Shown here: piece by piece, positions 35,201-43,636 of the stretch | Layout of the letters: each line of letters opens with the position of its first letter | How positions within the stretch are numbered: the stretch's first letter is position 1 | Assembly: GCF_000253255.1 (NCBI RefSeq) | Contig: NC_015580.1 | Coordinates: forward strand, 2,431,001 to 2,495,000 | Source of the DNA: Novosphingobium sp. PP1Y | GTDB lineage: Bacteria > Pseudomonadota > Alphaproteobacteria > Sphingomonadales > Sphingomonadaceae | Length of the DNA: 64,000 nucleotides | Reading direction: 5' to 3' | Program-made: the position numbers and the translations under genes | The notes under the pieces: generated by a model | Databases searched by the model: none | What the model saw: the letters and a program-made list of their open reading frames with translations, nothing else | What the model was told of the DNA's origin: nothing

Positions 35201-38200
35201 TCGCTCGCCCGCATGGAGCGCTATCGCGGTCATTTCTATAACTGGTATGATACCAGAACGTTGGCGTCGCTGGAGCCACGCTACGTCTCGACTGTCGACA
35301 GCGGAAATCTCGCAGTCTGCCTGGTTGCCTATGCGGAGGCGCTGCATAATGCGTGCGAGGGAAACCGCCTCGAAGCCCAACGCTGGGACGGCCTCGTCGA
35401 TGTGCTCGACCTGCTCGACGAAACGGCCGCGGGATGGAACGGCGAGGCTTTGCGGCAATGGACAAGTGACATCCGCGCCCGCATCATGTCGTTGAAACAG
35501 GCGCCGGAAAGCTGGACCAACGGGCTTCGCGAACTTTGCGAGACTCGCATTCCGCAACTCGAGCACGCCCTGGCTAAAGTGATCGAGGCTGCGTCTTCAC
35601 CGCCAATGGATGTGTTGCGCGACCTGCACGGATTTCTCGACAGGCTTCGCTATCAGTCACGCTCTATGTGGAACGATGCCGAAACAAGCCCAGCACCTGC
35701 CAATGACCTCCTTCGCCTTGCCGACCAGGCGCGCGAATTGGCCTATGCCATGGAATTCAAGCCTCTTTATGACGAAGATCGGCGCCTCTTCCGGATCGGA
35801 TATAATGCGAGTTCCGGCCGAGCCGATCTACATTATTACGACCTCCTTGCATCGGAAGCCCGTCTTGCCAGTTTTTTCGCGATCGCCAAGGGTGATGTGC
35901 CTGTTGAACACTGGTTTCATCTTGGCCGTGCGCTGACGCGGGCAGATGGCGGACTTCTGCTGATCTCCTGGAACGGCTCGATGTTCGAATATCTGATGCC
36001 GCGCATGTTGCTCAGTTCGAGAACACGCACGCTGCTCGGCGAGAGCGAACGGCGCGCCGTTGAAATCCAGCGACGTTATGGGGAAAGCCACCGACTTCCT
36101 TGGGGCATTTCCGAGTCCGCATATTCCGCGCGAGATCCCGAACATCACTATCGGTACCAGGCCTTCGGAGTGCCTGCGCTTGGTCTGAAGCGGGGACTTG
36201 GTCGCGATATGGTAATTGCTCCTTATGCGTCGGCTCTTGGGTTGCCCGTCGCGCCAACTCAAGCTGTGGCCAATCTGAAAGAGCTCGTCCGGCTTGGCGC
36301 CAGCGGCCGCTACGGTCTTTTCGAAGCGCTCGATTTCACGTCCGATCGAGTGTCGCAGGGCAAATTCACCGCTGTCCATGCCTACATGGCACACCACCAG
36401 GGAATGATTCTGAGTTCCATTGGCAATGTGTTGCTCGACGATATTCTTGTGCAACGCTTCACTGCGGATCCGAGAATGCGGACGGTCTCGCTGCTGCTCA
36501 GCGAGCGCGTTCCGCACGAAATTCCTGCGGAGATGGAGCGGCTCGAGGAACGCGACCGTCCCCTGGGACGAGGGGCGCCGCTGCGGATTCCCGCAGCCTG
36601 GACGTCACCGCCGGCCACTGCCTTTCCGCAGGTCCACCTGCTGGGGAATGGTCCCCTGTCGAGCTGGATCTCGGAAGCCGGCGGCGGGGGCCTGCGCTGG
36701 CACCACAACGCGCTCACGCGCTTCGTCGCCGATGGCACGCGGGATGCCAACGGCTATTGGATCTATCTGGCCGACGATGAGAGCGGGGCCTTGTGGTCGG
36801 CGGCGCGACAGCCCACAGGAGCGCTGCCCGAGGAGTACCGCGTCACCTTTCATCCCCACATGGCGGAATTTCACCGACGCGATCACGGGATTGTGCTAAA
36901 CCTCGAGGTGGCAGTCATCGCGGGCGACGACATCGAGGTTCGTCGCCTCACGCTTGTCAATGAAGGCCCCCAAGCGCGAGCATTGCGTGTGACGAGCTAC
37001 GGCGAAGTCGTTCTCGGTGCGCCAATGGATGACGAGCGGCACCCTGCTTTCAGCAAGCTGTTTGTTGGCAGCGAATATATCGCTCATTTGGGTGGTTTGT
37101 TGTTCCGCCGGCGCGCCCGCGCGCCACATGAGACGCCGCCCCTGCTCTTGCACTTCGCGGTCGATGCTCAAGGTCCGGTCCAGCCGTTGGGCTATGAATC
37201 GGACCGCAACCGGTTTATTGGCCGAAACGGCGATTTGCGCTTCCCGCCGGGCGCGCGGATGGCTCTTTCTAACAGCTCGGGTTGGACTTTGGACCCGATC
37301 ATGGCGCTGCAGCTCGGGGTTACACTACAGCCCTATGAGACGCGCGAACTCTGCTTCATGGCCGTGGCAGCCGCGACCAGAGAGGGCGCGGTTGACCTGG
37401 CGGAACGCTATTCGACCTTGGCTGCGGTCAACTGGGCATTGCACGACGCCCTTGGAGCGAGCGCGCGCGCCCTTGAGCGTGTCCAGATTGAGTCCGCCAG
37501 CCTGCCGGCGCTACAGGCGCTCGCCTCGCTCCTTGTCTATCCGCACGGAGCGCTGCGCGGTGATGCCGCCACGCTCAACGCCAACCACTTAGGGCAATCG
37601 CATCTGTGGGGAATGGCTCTCTCCGGCGACCTTCCAATTTTGATGTTGCGAACCACAGGTACCGGCGGCTTGCTGGCGCAACAACTGATCGGCGGCCATC
37701 AGCTATGGCGCCGGCACGGGCTTCAGGTCGATCTTGTGATCCTTCAGACTGGTGGGTCGGCTTATGTCGAGCCGATCCGGGACGACGTTGTTGCCCTGCT
37801 CCGGCAGATCGGTGCAACGGAAATGCTTGGCCGCAAAGGCGGCATTCACCTTCTCTTTCGTGACCAGATCGGACCGGACCAAGTGAAACTGCTGGAGAGC
37901 GCTGCCTGCGTTATCCTTGATGAGCAGAGGGGGGCACTGGAGGACCAGCTGTTTCCGGCGTTTGAGGCGCCCCCATCGCTGCCGCGCTTTTGGGCAGCGC
38001 TTCCGTTCGATCAGACTGCCGTTGATGTGCTGGAACGCCCGAAGGATCTTCGCTTCAACAACGGGTTCGGCGGTTTCACGCCGGATGGACGAGAATATGT
38101 CATCCACCTTGATCCTGGCGAAGCCACGCCCGCACCCTGGTGCAATGTCCTCGCCAACGATGAGTTCGGCACACTGGTCAGCGAAGCCGGCGGGGGCTTC

Positions 38201-40447
38201 AGTTGGGCGATCAACAGCGGTGAGAACCGCCTGACGCCCTGGACAAACGATCCCGTGTCGGACCCGCCTGTCGAGACCCTCTATCTGCGTGATGAAGAAA
38301 CGGCCTCGGTCTGGACCGTGACGCCTGCCCCCGCAGGGCATTCGTCGGCTTGCCAAGTGCGGCATGGGGCCGGCTATACGCGATGGACGCAGAAGTCGCA
38401 CGGGCTGGACCAGGAAATGCTGGTGTTCGTTCCCTTGGACGCTCCGGTGAAAATCGTCCGGTTGCGACTCTGCAACCTTGAGAACCGACACCGGCGTCTC
38501 ACCTCGACCTATTATGCCGAATGGCTGCTGGGAGCGCTCCCAAGCATCGCACGGCCCCATATCGTGTGTGATTATGATCCAGCCGCGCAGGCGCTTCTGG
38601 CCATGAATCGCTGGAATGAGGATTTCGCGGAACGGGTTGCGTTTCTCACCGCAAGCCGGCCTCCCCATGGGTTCACAACCGATCGTCGCGAATTTCTCGG
38701 GCCGGAGGGCGACCCATCTGATCCGGACGCACTGCGACGCTGGGGCTTGAGCGGCAAGCTCGTGGCGGGAGGCGATCCGTGTGGCGCCTATCAGGTTCAT
38801 CTGGAGCTCGCTCCTGGCGCGAGCGAGGAAATCATCTTCGTCCTGGGGCAAGGAGCAGATCACGCCTCGGCAAGAGAACTGGCACGGCGCTGGAGCTCGT
38901 CCCATGCGGCCGAACAGGCCCTGCAGACGCTTGAGCGTCACTGGAACGGCATCCTGGGTGCTGTCGAAGTGTCCACGCCCGACCCCGCCTTCGATCTCAT
39001 GGTCAATCGCTGGCTTATTTATCAGAGCCTGTCGTCGCGGGTGCTCGCCCGAACCGGTTTCTATCAGTCCAGCGGTGCAATCGGCTTTCGCGATCAGCTG
39101 CAGGACGTGCTGGCGCTGCTCCACATCGAGCCAGAACGAACCCGCGCGCATATCCTCCAATGCGCCGGGCATCAGTTCACGCAGGGCGACGTCCTCCATT
39201 GGTGGCACCCGCCCTCGGATCGAGGGGTGCGGACACGTTGTTCTGACGACCTCATTTGGCTGCCCTATGCGGTCGGCACCTATGTGCAGGCGACGGGCGA
39301 TCTCACCATCCTCGATGAAGAGATTCCCTTCCTGGATGCGCCGCCGCTCAAACCTGAGGAGGAAAACCGCTACGCCCGCTTTGATGCAGCGGGCACCCTG
39401 CGGCCGCTGATTGATCATTGCGAACGGGCCCTGGAGCATGGGCTGACCGCAGGTTCCAACGGGTTGCCGCTCATGGGCGCCGGCGATTGGAATGACGGAA
39501 TGGACCGATTGGGTCGCGAGGGTCGTGGCGAGAGCATCTGGCTCGCCTGGTTCGGCTCGGTCACTGCGGACCTGTTTGCCGATGTCAGCAGGCGCGCCGG
39601 ACGAGGAATGAGCGCATTGCGTTGGGCCGAGCGGGCGCGGGAACTGCGAGAACGTGCCGAAGAAGCTGGATGGGACGGCGCATGGTATCGGCGCGCATAT
39701 GATGACGAAGGACATCCGCTCGGTTCGGCGACCAATGACGAGTGCCGGATTGATTCCATTTCTCAGTCCTGGGCGGCCTTTGCGGGTGCTGAACCAGAGC
39801 GCGTGCGGCAGGCATTGGACGCTGCGTGGCGGGAACTGGTGAGTTCGGAACACAAGCTGGCGCGCCTCCTCTGGCCGGCTTTCGATAAGGGCGCGCGCGA
39901 TCCGGGTTATATCAAGGCCTATCCGCCGGGCATTCGCGAAAACGGGGGGCAATATTCGCATGCCGCCGCCTGGCTTGGCATGGCGTTTGCCGAACAAGGG
40001 GAGTCCGATAAGGCGTTCGCCATCTTCGATATGATCAATCCCGTTCGACGCTCCGACGAGAAGGCAAAGGCGGAACGCTATGCGCTCGAGCCCTATGTCG
40101 TCGCAGGCGATATCTCTGCTGCCGACCCCCATAGCGGGCGCGGCGGCTGGAGCTGGTATACCGGGGCAGCAGGATGGGCGTGGCGTCTAGCTGTCGAGGG
40201 CATTCTGGGCTTGAGACTTGTCGATGGCCACCTGACGATTGCACCGTCCATTCCTCCCTCGTGGGGCGGCTTCCGAGCCGTTTTGCGCGGTCCCGCCGGC
40301 ACGATTTCGGTGCACGTCGACGATCCCGATCATCTGGGGCGTGGAAACGTGGAACTCACCGTCAATGGCGTGCGCCGGGGGACAGACGGTATCCCATTCC
40401 CGACAGATGGCGCTGAGATCGAAGTCAGGGCGCGACTGGCGACTTGA
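32252..40447 (+). CDS. ndvB: cyclic beta-1,2-glucan synthase-like giant protein (NdvB/ChvB/Cgs)
   Basis: A 2,731-residue membrane protein, close to the length of rhizobial and Brucella Cgs. In order: an N-terminal cytosolic region; membrane helices near residues 310-375; a GT84 glycosyltransferase domain near 400-720 (VVTVDGDTILPAGSVSKLVG, then RRLHRWIRGDWQLLPWLAP); more helices near 730-900; a glucoamylase-like domain near 920-1400; and two sugar-binding regions leading to a GH94 phosphorylase-type domain with GAGDWNDGMDRLG near residue 2410. It should polymerise UDP-glucose into beta-1,2-glucan, cyclise it and trim chain length. The start is GTG, overlapping the usp stop by one base. No separate transporter such as NdvA is in the window. 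Confidence 0.93.
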   Translation: MADVSPESVALLHAAEELSQTHRISTASPRPIPAWSQVGAVAQWLHDARLACTTAAPEASKAAEWLLDNDYQVHRALRQIEQDLPASFYERLPALADDGGAASPRVFVLAHHLLRLTRMQISSGTLVRFLQSYQRKSPLSIAELWAFPTMLRIACVEILVSTLTQIFCDCLTVPFRPSHWATEPHSLEATEQVGRAIANLGLIEAISWEDFFDQVSCVEEILRTDPSGFYERMDFQSRDRYRRVVEELARYAAKDEAEVARGAVDAAKSAQAELPQRHVGYWLVGDGRAAFRRQLGARLPLDWRWRNAALESPGLFYFSALVVFWAGALFLPASYLWWIDSRLPGWLGGLSLTFIPASVLAITLLHWAITRIFPPRVLNKLDCSEGLPGDCPTLIVIPTIVARASEVPVFLEQMETHWLSNLDPMLQIVLLADLADADTEHTPLDDDIEQALSEGVRALNARYAGTGGGPFHLLLRPRRYNPAEGCWLAWERKRGKLEQFNRMLVDGDSSAFSLHVGDRPGPTGVRFVVTVDGDTILPAGSVSKLVGALAHPLNRAQIDPATGAITSGYSIIQPRVEISPQSGSRTLFARLFTGDTSIDIYSRAVSDVYQDLFGAGIFVGKGIYDVEAFHRSVDARVPENAILSHDLFEGAHGRVALATDIVLYEGFPRSYLEYARRLHRWIRGDWQLLPWLAPKVPTADGTKVANRLSGIDRWKIIDNLRRSLVAPATFLLALAGWLVLPGQAWFWTLLVFFTPAGQLFADLVSGLARGQRRGSAHGLLPQLRDQAGRWLLAIVYLPHEALLSLRAIGLTLWRLLVTRRKLLEWTTAAHEASRLRAHRTRARIWSQMWLGPTVSVGLAMGLVVMRPDTLLSALPLLIIWIVAPEITWFIGQQRKEEREPLSPGDTTFLRMLARRTWFYFETFAGPEDNWLPPDNYQGAPHEELAHRTSPTNIGMLLLSTATAWDLGYLGRTELAARTANLFGSLARMERYRGHFYNWYDTRTLASLEPRYVSTVDSGNLAVCLVAYAEALHNACEGNRLEAQRWDGLVDVLDLLDETAAGWNGEALRQWTSDIRARIMSLKQAPESWTNGLRELCETRIPQLEHALAKVIEAASSPPMDVLRDLHGFLDRLRYQSRSMWNDAETSPAPANDLLRLADQARELAYAMEFKPLYDEDRRLFRIGYNASSGRADLHYYDLLASEARLASFFAIAKGDVPVEHWFHLGRALTRADGGLLLISWNGSMFEYLMPRMLLSSRTRTLLGESERRAVEIQRRYGESHRLPWGISESAYSARDPEHHYRYQAFGVPALGLKRGLGRDMVIAPYASALGLPVAPTQAVANLKELVRLGASGRYGLFEALDFTSDRVSQGKFTAVHAYMAHHQGMILSSIGNVLLDDILVQRFTADPRMRTVSLLLSERVPHEIPAEMERLEERDRPLGRGAPLRIPAAWTSPPATAFPQVHLLGNGPLSSWISEAGGGGLRWHHNALTRFVADGTRDANGYWIYLADDESGALWSAARQPTGALPEEYRVTFHPHMAEFHRRDHGIVLNLEVAVIAGDDIEVRRLTLVNEGPQARALRVTSYGEVVLGAPMDDERHPAFSKLFVGSEYIAHLGGLLFRRRARAPHETPPLLLHFAVDAQGPVQPLGYESDRNRFIGRNGDLRFPPGARMALSNSSGWTLDPIMALQLGVTLQPYETRELCFMAVAAATREGAVDLAERYSTLAAVNWALHDALGASARALERVQIESASLPALQALASLLVYPHGALRGDAATLNANHLGQSHLWGMALSGDLPILMLRTTGTGGLLAQQLIGGHQLWRRHGLQVDLVILQTGGSAYVEPIRDDVVALLRQIGATEMLGRKGGIHLLFRDQIGPDQVKLLESAACVILDEQRGALEDQLFPAFEAPPSLPRFWAALPFDQTAVDVLERPKDLRFNNGFGGFTPDGREYVIHLDPGEATPAPWCNVLANDEFGTLVSEAGGGFSWAINSGENRLTPWTNDPVSDPPVETLYLRDEETASVWTVTPAPAGHSSACQVRHGAGYTRWTQKSHGLDQEMLVFVPLDAPVKIVRLRLCNLENRHRRLTSTYYAEWLLGALPSIARPHIVCDYDPAAQALLAMNRWNEDFAERVAFLTASRPPHGFTTDRREFLGPEGDPSDPDALRRWGLSGKLVAGGDPCGAYQVHLELAPGASEEIIFVLGQGADHASARELARRWSSSHAAEQALQTLERHWNGILGAVEVSTPDPAFDLMVNRWLIYQSLSSRVLARTGFYQSSGAIGFRDQLQDVLALLHIEPERTRAHILQCAGHQFTQGDVLHWWHPPSDRGVRTRCSDDLIWLPYAVGTYVQATGDLTILDEEIPFLDAPPLKPEEENRYARFDAAGTLRPLIDHCERALEHGLTAGSNGLPLMGAGDWNDGMDRLGREGRGESIWLAWFGSVTADLFADVSRRAGRGMSALRWAERARELRERAEEAGWDGAWYRRAYDDEGHPLGSATNDECRIDSISQSWAAFAGAEPERVRQALDAAWRELVSSEHKLARLLWPAFDKGARDPGYIKAYPPGIRENGGQYSHAAAWLGMAFAEQGESDKAFAIFDMINPVRRSDEKAKAERYALEPYVVAGDISAADPHSGRGGWSWYTGAAGWAWRLAVEGILGLRLVDGHLTIAPSIPPSWGGFRAVLRGPAGTISVHVDDPDHLGRGNVELTVNGVRRGTDGIPFPTDGAEIEVRARLAT

Positions 40448-40691
40448 GAATACCGCGCCGGCCGATCCTGTGACCGCGCCTTTGTCGTGCAGCGCGGAGC
40501 AGGTGCAATCTGTTGGAGTCAGCAACGGGAAGTCCTGGCGACAAGGAAGGCAAGAGGCTTCACCGGATCGCAGGAGACAAATGGAGACAACAAATGAAAG
40601 CAGCCAGTGAACAGCGCCCGCCACTCACGATCTCGGCCTCGCCGAGGTGCTATTGCGGCGTTGTTTCGATCGAAGTCAAAGCGGGGCAAAC

Positions 40692-41140
40692 ATGAGTATT
40701 GCCGCGCAACTGCTGCTCGGCGCACTGGTGGTGGCGGTGACGATGATCGCGCAGGCGGGCTTTGTTGCCGCGGCCTTCGCCGCATCAGACCGCCTCGTGC
40801 CCCCGCGCGTTCGGAGTAGCCGGCTGGCAAGCATGCTGATGCTCGCGGCCGCAACGATCTGGATGCTGGCCGCACTGACCTTCGCGGCATGGTTGTGGGC
40901 CGGTCTGTTCCTGTGGCTCGGCGCTTTCGGCTCGCTTGAGCCGGCGCTCTATTTCGCCACCGTGTCACTCACGACATTGGGTTTTGGAGACGTCGTTCTT
41001 GCTGAGGATGTCCGGCTCCTGTCTGCGGTTGTCGCCGCCACGGCCTGATCATGTTCGGCCTCAGTACGGCGTTCCTGATCGAATTTGTCAGCGATGTGCG
41101 CGAGGAGGAGGAAGAGCGGATCATTGAAAAGGGTCCGTAG
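40692..41140 (+). pseudogene. two-helix potassium-channel protein, frameshifted
   Basis: ATG 40692 encodes two membrane helices flanking a pore segment TVSLTTLGFGDVVLAEDVR, a variant of the TVGYGD selectivity filter. The frame stops at 41048 after VVAATA. One frame over, the expected continuation GLIMFGLSTAFLIEFVSDVREEEEE appears and runs to a stop at 41140. Restoring one G in ACGGCCTG would yield an intact ~149-residue channel. Loss of a base in this GC-rich stretch, or a sequencing error, explains it. Confidence 0.75.
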
Positions 41141-41184
41141 AGGGAGGAGGGTCCGAATTTCGGAACGCCCTCACAGAACAGAAT

Positions 41185-41476
41185 AATTTTCGCGCCACCA
41201 ACACCTTTCCTCACACTGGAGAGCCGACAGCCGCCACGGGACAAAATGCGGAGGCTCTCGAGGCGAAGCCGTCACAGGCGCCCGGATCGGGCAATCGCGC
41301 GCGAGAGGCGCAGCGTATACCATAGCGCGAGGAAATAGCCGACCAGAGCGAGCAGGGGCATGCCCAGGATGCGCGGGCCGATGCTATGCTGCATGAGCAG
41401 CGACGAGGCAATGTATAGTCCGAGGGTTACGAGAGCCAGCGCAAGCCGGTTGCCCGTGCGTTCCAGACCGGCTTCG
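41185..41476 (-). repeat. 292-bp direct repeat, parent copy at end of ABC1-kinase gene
   Basis: Parent of the copy at 30499-30790. It spans the last ~68 codons of the kinase gene and 87 bp beyond its stop. The two copies enclose 10.4 kb. Confidence 0.88.
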
Positions 41477-42873
41477 GTGCGCTCGATCTGCGGCAGATGA
41501 ATCTGAAGCGCGGGATGAAACCCCTCCCGCCGGGCCTCGGAAAGCCACGCTGCAGCGGCGCCTGGCAGGTCATAAACCGCAAGGCCAGCCTCAAATCTCA
41601 GTCGCGAAAGCGCTGCATGTGACGGACCCTCGGCCAGGGCCATGATTGCAGCGTTGCCCCTTTCAATGAGGGTATCGAGAACGTTCATCGCCGGGTCGAG
41701 CGTATGCAATGCATGCTCGACAAGAAACAGGGCTCGCATGAGGACAATCAGATAATGGGGCAACAGTACCGACTCCCTGTTACCCAGCCGCGAAATACGA
41801 AGGAACAGGTCCGCCATCGACCATTGCCGCATCGGAAGCGACGCGTATTCGGTCAGGAACTCCTCTAAGCCGTGGACGATTGCCTGCCGTTCACCGGAGA
41901 TCCGTAGCAGTCCGAGTTCGACTGCCGCATCAAGCATCCAGTCGGCATCCTGATGAACAAAGGCTCGAACGAACAGCGCCAGCCGCCGCCGCGTCGCATG
42001 GTCGAGCTGGCCGGTCAGTCCGAAATCATGAAAGCAGATTGTTCCAGCGTCCATGAAGAAGAGGTTCCCGGGATGGGGATCGCCATGGAAGAAACCCAAT
42101 ACGAAGATCTGGTGCAGATAGATTTCTACGAGGTTGGCGGCGTAGCGAGGCCCAGAGCCGGCCAGGGCTGCATCGGAGAGCAGGCGGCCTGAGGAGAATT
42201 CCTGGACAAGCACGGTTTCGGAGATGAGGTCATCGATAACTTCGGGGACGTGGACCGTTTCCCAATCCGCAAATGCATCGGCAAAACGGCGAACGGCTCG
42301 TGCTTCGAGCCGGAAGTCGGTCTCCCGGCGCAGATTTGTCCAGATCTCATGCGCCAGGCGCACTGGCTCGAAGCGCGCGATTCTGGAGGACAGGGTGCAC
42401 AGCAGGCGCAGCAGCCCTATCAGCGCGCGCATGTCACGATCGATCTGCGACCTGATCCGCGGGCGTCGCACCTTGATGATCGCTTCGCGGCCGTCCGGCA
42501 TTTGGGCACGGTGCACCTGCGCGATCGATGCGGCGGCGAGCGGGGTCTCGTCAAATGAACTGAACAGGTCGTGGATTGGCTTGCGGAGGCCAGTCTCGAT
42601 CTCATGCCTGGCGGCAGCCTGCGGGAATGGCCTGGCGTCCGCCTGAAGCTTGCTCAGCGCTGCAATGTACCGGTCGGGCAAAAGGTCGCGGCGCAGGCTG
42701 AGCCCCTGGCCGACCTTGATAAAGGTCGGGCCCAGGCGCTCAAGGGTCGCGCGCAGCCGATCAGGCAGCGTCGAACGGTTGTCCGTGCCGCCTCGGAGTC
42801 GTTCGTAAACTGCAACGATCAGGAGACCGAACACCGCTCCACCGATGCGCAAGAACCTCGCAGCTAGCATCAT
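41272..42873 (-). CDS. ABC1/AarF/UbiB-family atypical kinase
   Basis: A 533-residue protein with the ABC1 signature: LGPTFIKVGQGLSLRRDLLP (KxGQ motif), then LAAASIAQVHRAQMPDGREAIIKVRRP with the nucleotide-binding Lys, a catalytic loop GFFHGDPHPGNLFFMDAG and metal-binding HDFGLTGQLD. Two C-terminal membrane helices anchor it. Family members support ubiquinone synthesis or lipid homeostasis; the neighbouring lipid genes favour an envelope role, but a quinone role is equally possible. The gene seems intact, though its end has been copied to 30.5 kb. Confidence 0.92.
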   Translation of the reverse strand: MMLAARFLRIGGAVFGLLIVAVYERLRGGTDNRSTLPDRLRATLERLGPTFIKVGQGLSLRRDLLPDRYIAALSKLQADARPFPQAAARHEIETGLRKPIHDLFSSFDETPLAAASIAQVHRAQMPDGREAIIKVRRPRIRSQIDRDMRALIGLLRLLCTLSSRIARFEPVRLAHEIWTNLRRETDFRLEARAVRRFADAFADWETVHVPEVIDDLISETVLVQEFSSGRLLSDAALAGSGPRYAANLVEIYLHQIFVLGFFHGDPHPGNLFFMDAGTICFHDFGLTGQLDHATRRRLALFVRAFVHQDADWMLDAAVELGLLRISGERQAIVHGLEEFLTEYASLPMRQWSMADLFLRISRLGNRESVLLPHYLIVLMRALFLVEHALHTLDPAMNVLDTLIERGNAAIMALAEGPSHAALSRLRFEAGLAVYDLPGAAAAWLSEARREGFHPALQIHLPQIERTEAGLERTGNRLALALVTLGLYIASSLLMQHSIGPRILGMPLLALVGYFLALWYTLRLSRAIARSGRL

Positions 42874-42907
42874 CGGTGCCCGCCTCTTCGTTCGCCACCA
42901 TGGCCGC

Positions 42908-43636
42908 CTAAACGCGCCCCTTCAAATCGGTGCGCGCAAATCCATGCTTTGCTCGGGGCAAAGGTCGCGTCCAGGTCAGGTGCTCATAGACACTCGCCCA
43001 GTAGAGACCGAATGCGCCGCCGAACATCAATTCCTCGAGCGGTATTCCGCCAGACATCAGCCCCGAAAGTGCCGGCAAATTCCAGACATGTTCGATGTAG
43101 CCCGGTGCGCTGAACCGAAGGCCAATCATGAAGATTGCGTAGAAGGCGAGGAAAAGCAGACCGCCATAGAGCGTCTTGGCGCCAAGATCCGGGCGGCACA
43201 GAACAGCGGCTCCAGCCCCGGACGCCATGGCGATCACGGCCGGGTAGATCGGATTCCACCCCAGCGTGAGCAGCGGCAGGAAGACCAGAACCGGCGCCGC
43301 CAGCGCGAGGCGATGGAACCGGTGCGGGCCATGCGGCGGAACCGGGCGTGTGACCCGCCGTGCCGCCAGATTATAGAGCACGGCGCCGATCCCGCCGATG
43401 CTGAATGAAAAGATGATGCTCTCCAGATCAAAGCCGGTCCTTTGCGCGAGGTCGAAGAGGCTCGGCGGGGACCAATAAGCCGGCACGAACAGCGGCTCGC
43501 TCAAACCGAAGGGCGCGGTACCGAGCGCAGCCCGCAGCATCAGCGTCCTGTGCTCACGAAATGAGCCGTAAATGACGATAAATGCCAGGAGGAAGGCCAG
43601 TGCCCAAAATAACCAGATGTAGTGATAGCCGGTCAC
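42908..43636 (-). CDS. polytopic membrane protein, lycopene-cyclase-domain-like
   Basis: About 242 residues with some seven hydrophobic helices. Features are YHYIWLFWALAFLLAFIVIY at the start, FDLESIIFSFSIGGIGAVLYN in the middle and a conserved-looking IPLEELMFGGAFGLYWASVYE near the end. The PxEE...W arrangement recalls lycopene cyclase domain (CarR-type) proteins, but I am not certain. GTG 43636 overlaps the stop of the cfa gene (GTGA), so it is translated with it; the ORF start at 43807 lies inside cfa and is rejected. No carotenoid genes are near, so another lipid-related role is plausible. Confidence 0.5.
   Translation of the reverse strand: MTGYHYIWLFWALAFLLAFIVIYGSFREHRTLMLRAALGTAPFGLSEPLFVPAYWSPPSLFDLAQRTGFDLESIIFSFSIGGIGAVLYNLAARRVTRPVPPHGPHRFHRLALAAPVLVFLPLLTLGWNPIYPAVIAMASGAGAAVLCRPDLGAKTLYGGLLFLAFYAIFMIGLRFSAPGYIEHVWNLPALSGLMSGGIPLEELMFGGAFGLYWASVYEHLTWTRPLPRAKHGFARTDLKGRV

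Noticed and set aside
37703..40132. 809-codon open frame opposite the cyclic glucan synthase gene
   Set aside because: It lies entirely within the coding frame of ndvB on the other strand; its residues have no family features and reflect high GC codon bias.
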